64,000 nucleotides of DNA from assembly GCF_020740795.1 (NCBI RefSeq), contig NC_067293.1:20588378-20652377 (forward strand). The letters run 5' to 3'. The stretch comes from Apus apus (taxonomy: Eukaryota; Chordata; Aves; Apodiformes; Apodidae). Every line of letters starts with the position of its first letter. The first letter of the stretch is position 1. The position numbers were made by a program, and so were the translations under genes. Below, piece after piece: positions 1 through 25,914 of the stretch. The notes beneath the pieces are model-generated. The model did no database searches. It was given only the letters and a program-made list of their open reading frames with translations, and had not been told where the DNA came from.

Positions 1-801
1 CAGATGATGGAGAGTGTCACAGGCTGTGTGCCAGCTAAGGGGATACGCTGGGGCTCTGTAGCAGGGCACTCCATCTCTCAATATGCCTGCCTCAGTTTCC
101 CTCTATGATTCAACTGGTTTTTGTCTCTCAGTTTTGCAGACCCAGGCCTGGAATGGAAAGGTTCCTACGAGAAGGGAAAAGGCCCAGCAAACTCTGAGCT
201 GGCAACAACCTGGAAAGGTACAAAGAGAGGCCAAGTTGATGTTCATGACGTCAGCTGCACTCTGGTGTTGAACACGGAGCCCAGCCCAGCCACAATGAGG
301 CCTGAAATGGAGATGAAGTGAGAACAAACAGATAAACTGAAGAGTTTGCTTTGTGAGAACAGGGTCTTCATGGTTTTTTCTACTATTTTCCTTTTAGTCT
401 CCCATGAGAAATTTTGGAGGTATGGCGAAATGGTTAAATGACAGCAGCCAATCCACCTTGGATCCCATCTGCAACAGGCCCCAGGGCATGGAACTGGACC
501 ACAGGGTGCACAACCAGGCTATAACGCAGCACCACAGCTGGTCTCTGAACAGCAGTATGAGCAACTGTGGTACGTCAAAGAGCATGCGATGAAGCACAAC
601 ATGGGAAAGGCCCATAGGATTCAACAGGTCTGATCAGTTGTGTATCAAGTGCTGCAACCTGAGGCCTCAGCAATGGTTTGGAATCTGTTGAGGCAGCAAG
701 TTAATGCAGTAAGAACTATTTGCATTTCCTTCCCACCAAAGGAAAGAAACCATGCTGAAGGCTTGTTGCTAAAGGCAGAGGGGAACAGAGGTTCTGAAGT
801 G
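1..801. other. Region downstream of the potassium channel gene; no assigned gene
   Basis: This stretch lies 3' of the minus-strand channel stop codon and may hold part of its 3' UTR. I see no repeat with a clear family signature. Positions 404-640 read like a decayed or unrecognised exon on the plus strand: a pyrimidine-rich tract ending in TTTTAG sits just before it, and one frame gives a Q-rich stretch followed by a mixed-charge segment, but a TGA interrupts that frame upstream. I do not recognise a family. Treat the stretch as unassigned. Confidence 0.4.
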
Positions 802-1605
802 CTAATGTTTCTTGCTCCTTTTAACCTTCTGTTTGAAGATAGCAACGTCATAATAGCTTTTAAATTTCACCAGGAAAATGGGTATTGGAATGATCATAGT
901 TAACATGCCAAATACTGCAGCTAAGGCTGCCATCACTTGGCCAGCTGTAGTGACAGGGACAATATCTCCATAGCCCACCGTAGTGAGTGTGATCAAAGCC
1001 CACCAGAAGCACACAAGAATGTCAGTGAAGTGCAGCTCCCCTGTGAAGGGGGGATGGATACCCAGCAACTCCCCATAGAAAAAGAGAGACCCAAAGAAGA
1101 GGGTCTCAAAGGCCAAAATCATCAGCAGGATGCAAATCTCTCTAAGGATAGACTTGAGGGTGTAGCACAGAACCCTGAGGATCACTGGTGTTTCTATCAG
1201 CTTGGATATCTTCAGGAGTTTGAGGAGATAGACAATGCGAACAAAACCCAACCAAAGCCCCAAGCTTGGCATTCTCTGAATCTTCTGAGCCACAAAGAGC
1301 TCAATGTAAACTGGGAAGAGGGAGAGGAAGTCAACCACATTGAGGGGATTTTGGAAGAACAACTTCTTGTCTGGGCAGAAACAAAATCGCACAGAGAACT
1401 CAAAAGTAAACCAGAGGACACAGAAAAGCTCCAGATGAAGCAAGTAGGCAGCCTGGTGGTAAAAGGGTTCATGGTTGTCATGGGAAACCTCAGATGAGCC
1501 AACAGAGGTAAAGTTAGCAGTAAAGAACTCAAACTGTGCCTTGGTCTCCTCACAGAATATGATGACGATTCCCACGATGAACAGCAGAGAAACAAAAGCC
1601 AAGCA
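802..1605 (-). CDS. Channel coding exon 2 (S1-S6 and pore)
   Basis: This exon encodes residues 165-431, covering all six membrane segments and the pore loop, as the large second exon does in Kv3 genes. It begins at CLAFVSLLFI after a polypyrimidine tract and CAG, and ends with TAG at 804-802. There is no frameshift or internal stop, which argues that the unusual S4 belongs to a functional gene rather than to decay. Confidence 0.85.
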   Translation of the reverse strand, partial: CLAFVSLLFIVGIVIIFCEETKAQFEFFTANFTSVGSSEVSHDNHEPFYHQAAYLLHLELFCVLWFTFEFSVRFCFCPDKKLFFQNPLNVVDFLSLFPVYIELFVAQKIQRMPSLGLWLGFVRIVYLLKLLKISKLIETPVILRVLCYTLKSILREICILLMILAFETLFFGSLFFYGELLGIHPPFTGELHFTDILVCFWWALITLTTVGYGDIVPVTTAGQVMAALAAVFGMLTMIIPIPIFLVKFKSYYDVAIFKQKVKRSKKH

Positions 1606-2733
1606 CTGCAGAGGGAGGAAAGGGCACACAGGCCATTAGTCCAACAAACAGTTGTCATATACCCTCCCTGCCCCACAACTTCGCTGCCCCAGCACAACTC
1701 CAGCATCCCCTCCTCAGGCACAGTACAATCACAGACTAATCTTTCTCAAATCACCATGGTTTTGCTCACATGGAGTAAATTTTCTCCTTCCAGACTTGAA
1801 AAATAAGAAGAGAACATTGGAGTCAAAGAAAAAAACATCTGAACTCCTACATTGGAGTTTGTAAGGAAGGGAAAATGTCTGACAGCTGGAGCAACATGGA
1901 CAGACATACTGAGGGGCTCATTGGCACCAAACGTTTGCTCCAGAAATACCAGCAGCACAGAAAACATCCTCTGCAGCCTCTGACTTGTGTTTGTTTTTCT
2001 GCATGCCTGACATTTTAAAGAGGCAGAGGGCATGAAATTCCTACAGGAAACAGGGATGAGAGGAAGAGAGAAGATGGGGGTGTCTGCTCATGAGAAGAGA
2101 GGTTTGTTTGGGATTTTTTCTCTTTTAATCTGGGACTCAAAGCATACTTATCAAAGCTATGAACATGTTAGCACTTTTGATGGACCCATTACAGAAATCC
2201 CAAAGGACACAGGCTGTGTTCATCCCCACATACAGCATTACCTTAGCACTGAAAGACGAAAAGGGTTTTTCAAATATAGACCAAATCTTTGGCTGCCACC
2301 TGGTTCGCCAGTTGGAACTGCTTCTTTCTGTCTGGACTATGAGGCACTCGTCATCAATCTGCTCATTTTCATCCCAAATGTTAAACTCCTCTGGCTGCAC
2401 CTCTTCGTTATTCAGCTTCAGCCAGCAGCAGGATGATAGCTGTGTCTCCTGTATTTCCCAGAAAGCCAGCTCTTCTTCTAAGACTGACCTACAGGTATTA
2501 ACAGGGCAGTGGAAATGTTTGGTCCTATAGTAGTTTAACACATAGCTGAAGACCTCAGCACTCCTATCAAAAAAGAACTCTTTGGTGGTGGGATCATAGT
2601 CATAAATGCTTGGGGCATCAGGCTCTGTTAGGCTGCAAAGCTTGGTCCCTGGGAACGTCTGGAGGGTGCTCCTGTATGTCTCATATTTGACTCCCCCAAT
2701 ATTCAGGATGATTTTTTCCTTGGAGCCTTCCAT
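802..2733 (-). CDS. Shaw/Kv3-like voltage-gated potassium channel subunit, two coding exons, 431 codons
   Basis: This is a six-transmembrane Kv-type K+ channel subunit of the plasma membrane. Coding exon 1 is 2733-2242 and exon 2 is 1605-802. The donor AAG|GTAATG and acceptor CCCTCTGCAG|TGC join in phase 0, at the place in S1 where Kv3 genes have their intron. The T1 domain (about residues 7-110) starts with the Shaw-like IILNIGGVKYETYRSTL and keeps the zinc motif HX5CX20CC that marks non-Shaker families. S1 follows the junction, S2 has FTFEF, and S3 has NVVDF. S4 is unusual: only R287, K293, K296 and K299 remain, with Gly284 and Tyr290 at the other two charge positions. The filter TTVGYGD is intact at 372-378 (Kv3 usually has TTLGYGD), and S6 has PIPIF instead of PVPVI. 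The protein ends just after a lysine-rich KRSKKH, so it lacks the long Kv3 C-terminal tail. A good acceptor (CCTCCCTCACAG) directly precedes the ATG, implying at least one upstream non-coding exon. It could be a KCNC paralogue absent from mammals; I give no gene symbol. Confidence 0.85.
2242..2733 (-). CDS. Channel coding exon 1 (T1 tetramerisation domain)
   Basis: This exon encodes residues 1-164: the T1 assembly domain and the linker to S1. It starts at the ATG of MEGSKEKIILNIGG and ends at SSFSAK before a GTAATG donor. The open frame runs on past the donor, but that extension has no channel similarity and would remove S1. The ATG is the first three bases after a strong acceptor, so translation probably starts at the very beginning of a second exon. 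An upstream coding exon is possible but not needed for a complete T1. Confidence 0.85.
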
Positions 2734-5700
2734 CTGTGAGGGAGGGAGGTGAAAGTTCTCATAGGCTCTTGTTTATCTTCAGTCAAAAAGAGAAGAACAC
2801 AAATTAGAAGAAGTAAAGGAAGTTTTGGAGCAGGAAGGTTTTCCAGGGTACTTCATTCCAGTGCTTTTAAAGCAAATTTCAGCCTGAAACCTCCATCTCC
2901 TTTAGGGAGTAAAGCACCTTCACTATTACAAAGCATGTTCTGTGCCTGTTCCTGGACTCTGCTCCGTGGCCATATTGTCTGAGCATTTTTCAGATGATGC
3001 ATAAACCAAATGAGAAATATCTGGTTTGCACTGCACTCTCTGTCTCTCTCTCTCAGCTTCTCCCCATGGGGACAGAGCGCACAGTCCAGAGTCTATTTCA
3101 CCACATTTGTTTATATACTGTAGATAATCATAGCAACAAAATAATTGAGTCAGAGTTCTCATTCCCAAGATATTCCTTCCACTATATCTCCCCTCGTCTA
3201 GTTCTTCCAATTCTGTGCCCAGTTTCTTTCTCCATAAGCAGGTTCTTGCTGAGACCTCCATGTGCCAGAGGTATAACACTCATCAACAGCTTATTCTCCA
3301 AATGAGTCTTTCAACATAACCTCCCCTGTTGAGGCTGGCATAACACACTTCATAAGAGACCCTGCAGCCTGATTGGAACATTTAGGTTGTCTGAGTTATA
3401 CTTTTTCCTTGAGTCTTCCCTGCACAGAGTCCCACTGAACCAAATCACCTTTTCCTCTGCAAGAAGCTGCTTCTTACCTGGAATCTATACGCAGGACTCC
3501 TGGACAAGACAGAAGTGCAGAACATCATACTGCTTCCTCCTTCAGGGCTGGCTGACATCTCAGAATAGCACCAGAACCTGCTGCCAAGGCCTCTGGCATT
3601 GGAAAGCAGGTTCAGTTGTTTATTTCCTGTAATACATGCCCTCCTTTGCTCTTCAAAATCCAACATACCTAGGAGAAACTCCAGCCCTGCTTCATGAACA
3701 TTATTCTAAGAGGGGAGGAAACCAAGGATTTCTGTTGCCTCAGGAACATGTAGGAGAGGTGCAGACATATTTCCTTCTGACTGTACTGCTCCATACCTAC
3801 ACATTTCCATCCAACCCTCTCTTACACTCTGCATTACTAGTTCTGGCCCTTCTCCTAACTGAGCAAGTCTGTTTATCTTTCCTGCTTGGACTCTTACCCA
3901 GGCATGGCTGGTCAGTATGCTGAAACCATGAACACAGAAATTCAAGTTGTCCCTCCTCCCTATTTTTGCAGAAAGGTACTGAGCATGGGAGTCACAGGGC
4001 ACTTCTGCAACAAACCTTTCTTTCCAGGACCAGAAGGGAGACAAACCCTGCACCGGGGGATACTCCCAGAAGAACTACACACAACAAGCACCTCACTCAG
4101 CTCCATCAGAAAAGGCTGGAAGCTGCAGCCCTGACAAACCAAATATATGTGAAGCTCAATGCAGCTTCACCCTAAAACTTCCAGTAACTTCTACGAGAGC
4201 AGGATTGAGCATAAGGACTAAAAGTGTGCAGGCATTAGTGCCTGCCGCACAAGAATCCAGGCAGCATGGTCCTGAACAGGTTAGATTACTTCAGCACTCA
4301 GCAAATCTGGAGTTACAATATCAGCCTCTGTAGCCTAGCTCTCTAAAGAGCACAGTACTCTTTGAGATCCCAGCTAAACTAGCCTTTATCTGCTTAGAAT
4401 GCCAGATACCTCTTGCTCAAACATAACGATCCCCGTGTGAGAAATGAGCCAAGAAGTGCCATTTCACATTCTTACCTTGGTGCTACTGCAGCAACTCTGC
4501 AATCAGAAGAAAGGAGAAGAGACTGGGACTAACAGAAACAAACTCTGTGAAAACAGGATGTTGAATGGCTTGTCTCCAAAGCCCAAGTCTCTTGGATGCG
4601 GGAAAACAAAAGCAGCCAATAGCACAGAAAAGATGCAGAGGCCCCTCTCCCTTGTTCTCCGCCCTATAAGCAGTTGCTCTCCCCGCTCCAGGGAGCAAAT
4701 CAAACAAGAAAGCAACAACTGCCAGGCCAGATACACACTGACTACTCTGCCACCCACTGCTCTGCTAACAATCTCAAAGGGCCACAAGGTTTGGGGAATA
4801 CATGGAGCTTAGAAACAATTAAACTATTACTCCACAGAAAGGTTCTTTCTTGGCTGTGCCTTATTGAAGTTTGAGTTAAAAAATAATACAGAAAACAACA
4901 GGAATAAACAAGCAAACTAAAAAACCACCTGACCTCCCATATTCTTGTTTCACTCTCTCCTTCCTTGGTTCAAAAGGCTTTTTCTTCATTCCTGCATGAC
5001 CCAAAGCTTAATCTTTTGCACCTACTCATTTTAAATGTCGTTGATTACTCCAGGAAGAAGGTTGGCACACAGTTTTTAATCAAGAAAGGCATGCTGCCTG
5101 TGAAACTTCCTTTCAGATTACATTCCAAGGCTGTTTCTATGTATCACCTCTGCTTACTTCCAACTCTGTGGAAAGAAAGCAGGAAAAGGAATTTCCTTAT
5201 TCCCAGCAAGGGAAGGCTTGAGGGGCTTCCTTTTCAAATACAAATGAAAAGCAGATTCACATCTCTTGAGAGGCTGTATTATCACAGTTCACCTGCTGGA
5301 TTTTTCATTTTAATCCACTACCTTCATTACCGTGACACACTGAAATACCTTTTATTTTAAAAAATAGGTTTTTCATGTAGGCCTTTACCTAGATAGTAGT
5401 CTGGTTCTTTGCTCCTTCACCTGCAAGTGCAAGTAGCTGCACTCACTCTAGCATTCCAAAGTACTTCAGGGATCCCCACAGACATCCTGGCTTCTTCTCT
5501 CAGCCAACACCATGGCAAGGCTGCAGAAACTAGAATGGCAAACTGCTGCCAGCCTTTGTGTGAGACATTCTGGGCAATGAGCCATCTTTGCCCATTACCT
5601 TCCAAATCTATACTGAGCAACCCTCTAGCCAGACATCACAAGCAGAGCATCAGCACAAGCATCATTCCCCACAGATCTGGACTCTGAAAGCACACAAAGC

Positions 5701-6839
5701 ATGTGAAACCCATGCTCGTTCACTCCTTGATCCCTTCCATCTCTGTAACACCAAGGTCTTCACATCTTTCTCCCTCTCCACAGAGAATATGAAAAATACC
5801 CATTTAAATTTAATTTCTGATATGTCTCTGAGGTTCTGGAAGAAGATCTCATCAAGTTTGTTGTTTCCTACCCACAGCACTGCAGTATTTGCCTTTTACA
5901 ACCTTTGCACTGCAGAAACCCTGCACTGCAGATTTCTGAAACGCAGAAATAATCTGGCAAGCAAAATGACACAGGATGTTCCTATCCTCTGAATAAGACC
6001 CTTTGAATGCAGTAAACAGTTCATTCTTTCAGAACATTTTTTAAGCAGATGAAAAGTGCAACTTCATTTCCAGAGAACAGGGCCTTATTCCAAGGTTGCC
6101 TCATATCTCCTGAAAATTCAGAAGTGCCCCACTGCATGAGGCACTATGGGACTTTGGCAACAAATGTAAAATCTGTGCTCTCAACCTTAAACTTCTTTTG
6201 AGTCATGAAACTCTTTGTTTCAATTTGGCTTACATTTATAAATAGCAAATTTGTTCCCGTTAACTCATATTCATATGCACATGGTCTCAACTATGCACTG
6301 AGGCATGCTCATGTTAGTAAATTAGGGGGACTTTGTTAACTGCATTTGTGCTAAAATATAAGAAGAGTTTTAGCTTTCCAGTATAAGCATAAGAATGTTC
6401 CTAAAAAGCTGGTGAGGATGAGTCACAGTGTATCAATCAGAATCTAGCTTCAGAATATGGAACAAAAAAAGCTTAAGCAACCCGAAGTCCCGGCAGCCTT
6501 GGGGAAAGACCAAGGCTCCTTTTGGGCGCTGGAGGTGGCACCAGAACCCTCAGGCTTTTCTACCAGCAAAAGCAGCGCACGCGGTTCCTGCCGACTCTCA
6601 CCTCCAGGGCTTTTTTCCCCCATCCCATATTTCAGTTCTACTCCCCGTTTAACCAGAATACACGTGTATTCCTGGGATTATGCAAACAGATCAGTTGAAA
6701 GAGAAGTTTTGCTGTTGTTTTGTTTAAAAGCCTCCCAAAATACGGTGATCGTTTATTGATTCGGTCTACTGCAAAAACCCGTAAAACGTTGCAGCTGGAA
6801 AGAAGAGCAGTCGGGTCTTCTGCGAGCACGGACACACCA
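2734..6839. other. Intergenic/upstream region between the channel gene and the LAS1L promoter
   Basis: About 4.1 kb separates the two divergently oriented genes. The part next to 2734 is probably the intron ahead of the channel's first coding exon, since the ATG abuts an acceptor; I could not place the upstream exon. I see no CR1, LTR or convincing coding exon. Open frames here are short and resemble no family I know. Confidence 0.5.
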
Positions 6840-6894
6840 AAGCTGGCAGGGCAGGGGCCCCGAGAGCAGCGGCAAGAGCTGCCTGAGCCGGGAG

Positions 6895-7012
6895 CGCTGC
6901 TCCCCGCTGCTCCCCGCTGCTCCCCGCTGCTCCCCGCTGCTCCCCGCTGCTCCCCGCTGCTCCCCGCTGCTCCCCGCTGCTCCCCGCTGCTCCCCGCTGC
7001 TCCCCGCTCCCT
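6895..7012. repeat. 10-bp GC-rich minisatellite, about 11 copies
   Basis: The unit TCCCCGCTGC repeats perfectly in tandem from 6901 to about 7010, with partial units at both ends. It lies about 255 bp upstream of the LAS1L start codon inside the CpG island. The perfect copies point to recent expansion and probable length polymorphism. The reverse strand is G-rich (GCAGCGGGGA), with runs of four G at 10-bp spacing. Confidence 0.95.
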
Positions 7013-7264
7013 CGGGCCCGGCCCGGGGCCGGTCCCGGCCCTCGCCGTGTCACAAGGCGTCAGGCCCGCGGCCTGACCCCGTCCCGCCGTCCCTCAGTTC
7101 TGCACCGGCCTCCCCGCACCCGGCCGCTCCCGCGGGGCACCGGCCCCACCGTTCAGGCTCCCGCCGCTCGGACACCCCCATCCGGCCCCCGCCGCCCCGG
7201 AAGCGGCTCCGCGCTCCGCCCCAGGGCGGGAGCTCGGCGGGGCTGGGCCGGGCCAGGCCGCGGG

Positions 7265-21506
<14,242 letters not shown>

Positions 21507-22987
21507 GACAGCAGAGTGCTCTGCAGTTTTCAGTATTGAACAGGATAAGTGGCATGGAAGAACTAGTGATGGTGATGAGGAAACAGCCACTCCAGGCTAT
21601 ATATATATATCTTTTTATTATTTGTTTTTCTGAGTTTGACTGATGTTTACCATGTAAAATCAATATTTTATAAAGGTGGTATGATTTAAGTTCCATGTGT
21701 AGTAAACATTGTCTTGTTTAACCACTGTCATGAACTTTTAACTCTTGATGTTTGCCAAATACAGTTAGAGTACTTAAGAATCCTTCAGTGTTCTTGAATT
21801 TTTTTCATGGGTAACAAACATAACCAGCTGAAGGTAGACTTTCTTTCTGGATCCTCTTTATTCTTTTTCACTCAGGTATTCTGGAAAGTGTCCCCTGGTC
21901 CTCAATAGCCAGACTGTTGAGCCCTTCCTATTTCAATGCCATTAATATTGTTCTGTATGAGTTTTTGTGGTTTTGCCAGGCTAAGATTGTGCTTCAGTTT
22001 CCATCTAGCCAGGATTTCATGTGCAGTTTCATGGATCAAGCCTAGTTAGAGCATGACTGAATAAATACCCTTGACAATTGTTTTTCCTCACCAGTTTTTT
22101 CAAGTCACAGTCTCTAGGCCACTACTGTCTCTTTTTAATTAAAGTTTTAATTAAAGTTTCCTTGATGCTGTTTCTATTAATTATTTTGTAGAGGTTGATC
22201 ACCAGCACTGTGGCCTTTGCCAAGTGCTAGCATGATGACTGAAGAAAGGACCTGGAGGACCTTTGCTGGAAAGCTGTTGAGTAAAAGGACTTACAGTTGG
22301 TTTTTCCTAAATTCGGTTTTCTCTCCCTGGTTTTTGGAGGCTTCAGTTACCTGTCAAAAACTAGGACTTTAAGTGTGTATTTATTGCAGGGCATCTCAGT
22401 AAGAGTATGTTGGGGTGCATTTGCAAGAGGGCACGACAGAGCCCTGCTGCCAGTCCAACCTCAAGCCATGCAGCAGGGACAGGCTGAGCAGGCAGGTGTC
22501 AGTGCAGCACCATGACAGGGAATCCTCTTTGTGGTCGTGTCCCGTAGAGAGAGAGATGCAACAATGGACACAGCTTCAGCAGTGGACACAGAGCTTCAGC
22601 AGTACACTGGATGGGACTAAATTGCAGCTTTAGAACAGCAACTTCATGGTTACTTGGGGCTGGCTTAGCTAAATGTCCATTATGTAAATAGTATTTCTAT
22701 TTTTTGTCACACTGTTCTACTGCAGTCACTGTTGACTAGCCAGCCAGAAGTTGTTTAAAATGGAAGATGAGTTGTACGTTTCCTTCTCTACAAACAAGCA
22801 GTGCTCATGCAAAAGAAAACAAACCTGTTATGAGGGATTTTTCGTCTAAGCCCTTCCCCTTTCTGGTATTTTTTAGAAATTTATCCTTTTACCCAGCAGT
22901 TCCTCAAGCTTATCTAGGAAATTTTGACTGAAGAGGATTTGTTCTTTTACGGTTGTATTTGCTAAAGTATCAAATTACTTAGATGAT

Positions 22988-24735
22988 TGTATTTGGTGCT
23001 TCTGAGGTCTGTCAATGCAAACAAGCATAATGGTTCAAAAAGGAAAGTGTGATGCTGGCCTGTCCTGTGCTGCATGGAACTTTTTCCATTTTGGGAAAGG
23101 TTTACTAGGGAAAATCAGGTGCTACTGTAGTTTCTTAATCAGCTGTAATAACTACTTGGTGTATCTGCCATTACCCCACCTGGTGAATTATGGAATAAAA
23201 ATTTTGGCCTTTGATCTAATTGCAGAGTCACATCAAATAGTTGAAATCCAGTGCTCTGAATTAAAAGCACAGAACTGCCACTTTAAAAAAAGAATATGAA
23301 GACTTGAGGAGAAGCCAGAGTAGTGGTATGAATTTTAAACAAGGTATTACTCACAGGGAAGGGGGGCAGCAGGCTTGGAACAAAGGAAAGAATTAAAAAA
23401 AAAAAAAGGTGGGAATGGCTGGAGAAAAGAAACAAATGTTTCCGTTTTTAAGTGAAAAAGTGGCTTCTGCTAAAATAACAAGTGTCAAACGTAGACAATG
23501 AAGCATTGCTTTGTTCAGGAATATGAAACCGGGTGTTTGAGCTGATTAATTCATAGGAGGAGCAATTTTGCAGCTACTTTGCCAAGTACCTCAACATCTT
23601 CATCAATTACTTGGATGCAGGACTCCAAGGAATCCTAAGCAGGTTTGCTGATGATACTGGGAGGAGCTGTCAACTCCCTCGAGGGCAGGCAGGCCCTGCA
23701 GAGAGACCTGGACCTGTTGGGGAGATGGGCAGTCACCAACCATGTGAAGTTTAACAAGGGCAAGTGCTGGATTCTGCACCTGGAGCAGGGCAACCCTGGT
23801 GGTCAGTACAGACATGGGAACGAGTGGCTGGAGAGCAGTGGGTGCAGGGGGACCTGGGGGTCCTGATTGGTGGCAAACTGAACATGAGCCAGCAGTGTGC
23901 CCGGGCAGCCAGGAGGGCCAACCCTGTCCTGGGGTGCATCAAGCAGAGAATTGCCAGCTGGTCAAGGGAGGTGATTGTCCTGCTCTGCTCTGGTGCAGCC
24001 TCACCTTGAGCACTGCCTGCAGTTTTGGGCACCACCATATAAAAAGGACATCAAGCTATTGAAGAGTGTCCAAAGGAGAACCAGGAAGATGGGGAAGGGT
24101 GTGGATGGAATGACTTGCGAGGAGCAGCTGAGGTCACTTGGATTGTTTAGCTTGGAGGAGGCTGAGGGGTGACCTCATTGCAGTCTGTGGCTTCCTCAGG
24201 AGGGGAAGAGATGGGGCAGGTCCTGATCTCTTCACCCCTGTGACCAGAGACAGGACTGGGGGAAATGGCAGAAGCTGCATCAGGGCAGGTTTAGGTTGGA
24301 TATCAGGAAAAGGTTTTTCACCAAAGGGTGGTTGGGCACTGGAACAAGGTCCCAGGGCAGTGGTCCCAGCACCAAGCCTGCTTGAGTTCCAGAAGCATTT
24401 GGATGATGCTCTCAGGCACATGGTGTGATTCTTGGGGTGCCCTACACAGGGACAGGAGTTGGACTCGATGATCCTGATGGATCCCTTCCCACTCAGCATA
24501 TTCTGTGTTCCTATGATTGCCGGGACATGAGGTTCCTGTGAGTGATAGAGCACAGGTAACCTCCAGGGTTAGACCCCACCAGTTCAAGTGACTTCAAAAA
24601 GCAAGGAAGGAAGCACTGTGTCTGGCACCTCTGAGGTCTGTCAGTGCAAAACAGGTCAAAAAGGAAAGGGTGATGCTGACAGGACACTCTGCTATGTATA
24701 ATTTCCCCCTTTGGTAAAAGTTTACTGAGTAAAAA
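22988..24735 (+). repeat. Imperfect 120-bp direct repeat flanking a CR1 copy
   Basis: Positions 22988-23112 and 24618-24735 share an order of blocks: CTGAGGTCTGTCA-TGCAAA, TCAAAAAGGAAAG, TGATGCTG, and TTTACT near the end. The spacing is about 1.63 kb, and the CR1 at 23.6-24.5 kb lies between them. It could be two copies of one old dispersed element or a local duplication later split by the CR1. Confidence 0.7.
23588..24520 (+). mobile_element. CR1 LINE, 5'-truncated, end of ORF2 plus 3' UTR
   Basis: This is a sense-orientation CR1 of about 0.93 kb. Translation in shifting frames shows the distal reverse-transcriptase region of CR1: FADDTG, then DLDLLGRWA, LNMSQQC and VLGCIKQ. The 3' end is TTCTGTGTTCCTATGATTG. 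Several frameshifts and stops make it dead. The open frames across it are relics, not host genes. Confidence 0.92.
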
Positions 24736-25883
24736 AACCATGCAAATTATTCTCTTTGCTAGAAGAATATTCCAGGTGGGGATAGGAAAGGCAATGTTGA
24801 TTTATTCCTAAATTACTGGATTTTTCCTTTGCGTTAGACAGGACTTGTGGAGACTTTCTCCCTGTAAATACAACTCACTAGACAGATTCTTACTATCTGA
24901 AAAAGCATCTCCAAATGGAAGCTACAGAAGGTACTGGAGACAGCAGCTAACACCATATGGAATAAATAATGCAAAGAGGAATTGCAGAGGAAGTTAAGGC
25001 CAGGATCCATTGCTTTTGTGGCCTGTGACCCCCTTTGTTTTTTTCTACTTTTTAAATTTCAGCGTAATTGGACAGAATAGTGGAAACTTGTCGGGGTAAC
25101 TTGTTCCTTGCTATTCAGGGCTTAAACGGTCTGTTTCCTCATTCCCAAAGGCAGCTACTCTGACAAGGACTTCAGCTCTACCCAGGGGTTAGTTTTGGGG
25201 AGAAACAGGAAGAATATCCTGTGGGATCTAATTAGTGCTTGTTTTCACGAGTGGAATACTTAAGGATGTACATTCAGCACAAAGAGCCTGGGATTAGGAA
25301 AAAAACCAACTTAGTAGTGCACATATTTTATTGGGTTAGATTGTGTTTTGTGCTGTCTTCTGAATCACCTGGTTTCTGGCCACGGTGAGAGCAGACATGG
25401 GGACAGGAAGAACTTCGGGCCAATCCAGGTAGAAATGATCTTTGTACACCATTTTCTTTTCCTTAGCTTTACTCGCCCCTGACAAGTTAAAGCAGTTTGA
25501 GTCAAAGCAATGGTAATAAATGACATGGCACCACAGTGCCCACAGGAAGGGGAATGATGAAGTGTTCAATTAGCAAAAGAAAATGTGTGTAATATAGAGA
25601 TTGACAAAGGATGTTTTTTCTGACAAGATAACAGGACCAAAATAGTAAGTCTTCCTCTGCTTTTATAAAAAAAACTTGTCCTGTTCCTTCACAGATTGAA
25701 GCACATTAGGTGGAAAATCAGAGCAGAATCTGGGTATTTTTCAGTAAATCAGCTAAAATATTGAGAAATCATTTGGATAGACTACACCAGTTGCAGATTT
25801 TGGGGAATCTCACCTGAAGAGGGTTACAAAACAAAAAGCTATAAGCAAACAATCCAATGGCTCTCAGTTTTATTAAATAAGCA

Positions 25884-25914
25884 TCTCTCTCTCTCTCTCT
25901 CTATATATATATAA
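25884..25914. repeat. (CT)n(TA)n microsatellite
   Basis: A run of alternating CT passes directly into alternating TA, about 31 bp in all, in the interval between LAS1L and ZC3H12B. Confidence 0.9.

Noticed and set aside
2137-2241. Extension of channel exon 1 to the end of its open frame
   Set aside because: Translation beyond SSFSAK loses Kv similarity, while splicing at AAG|GTAATG joins exactly to S1 in the right phase. A later GTATGC donor would put exon 2 out of frame.
23645-24587. Open frames of 80-140 codons on both strands at 23.6-24.6 kb
   Set aside because: They fall in a decayed CR1 element and are remnants of its ORF2 or antisense noise.
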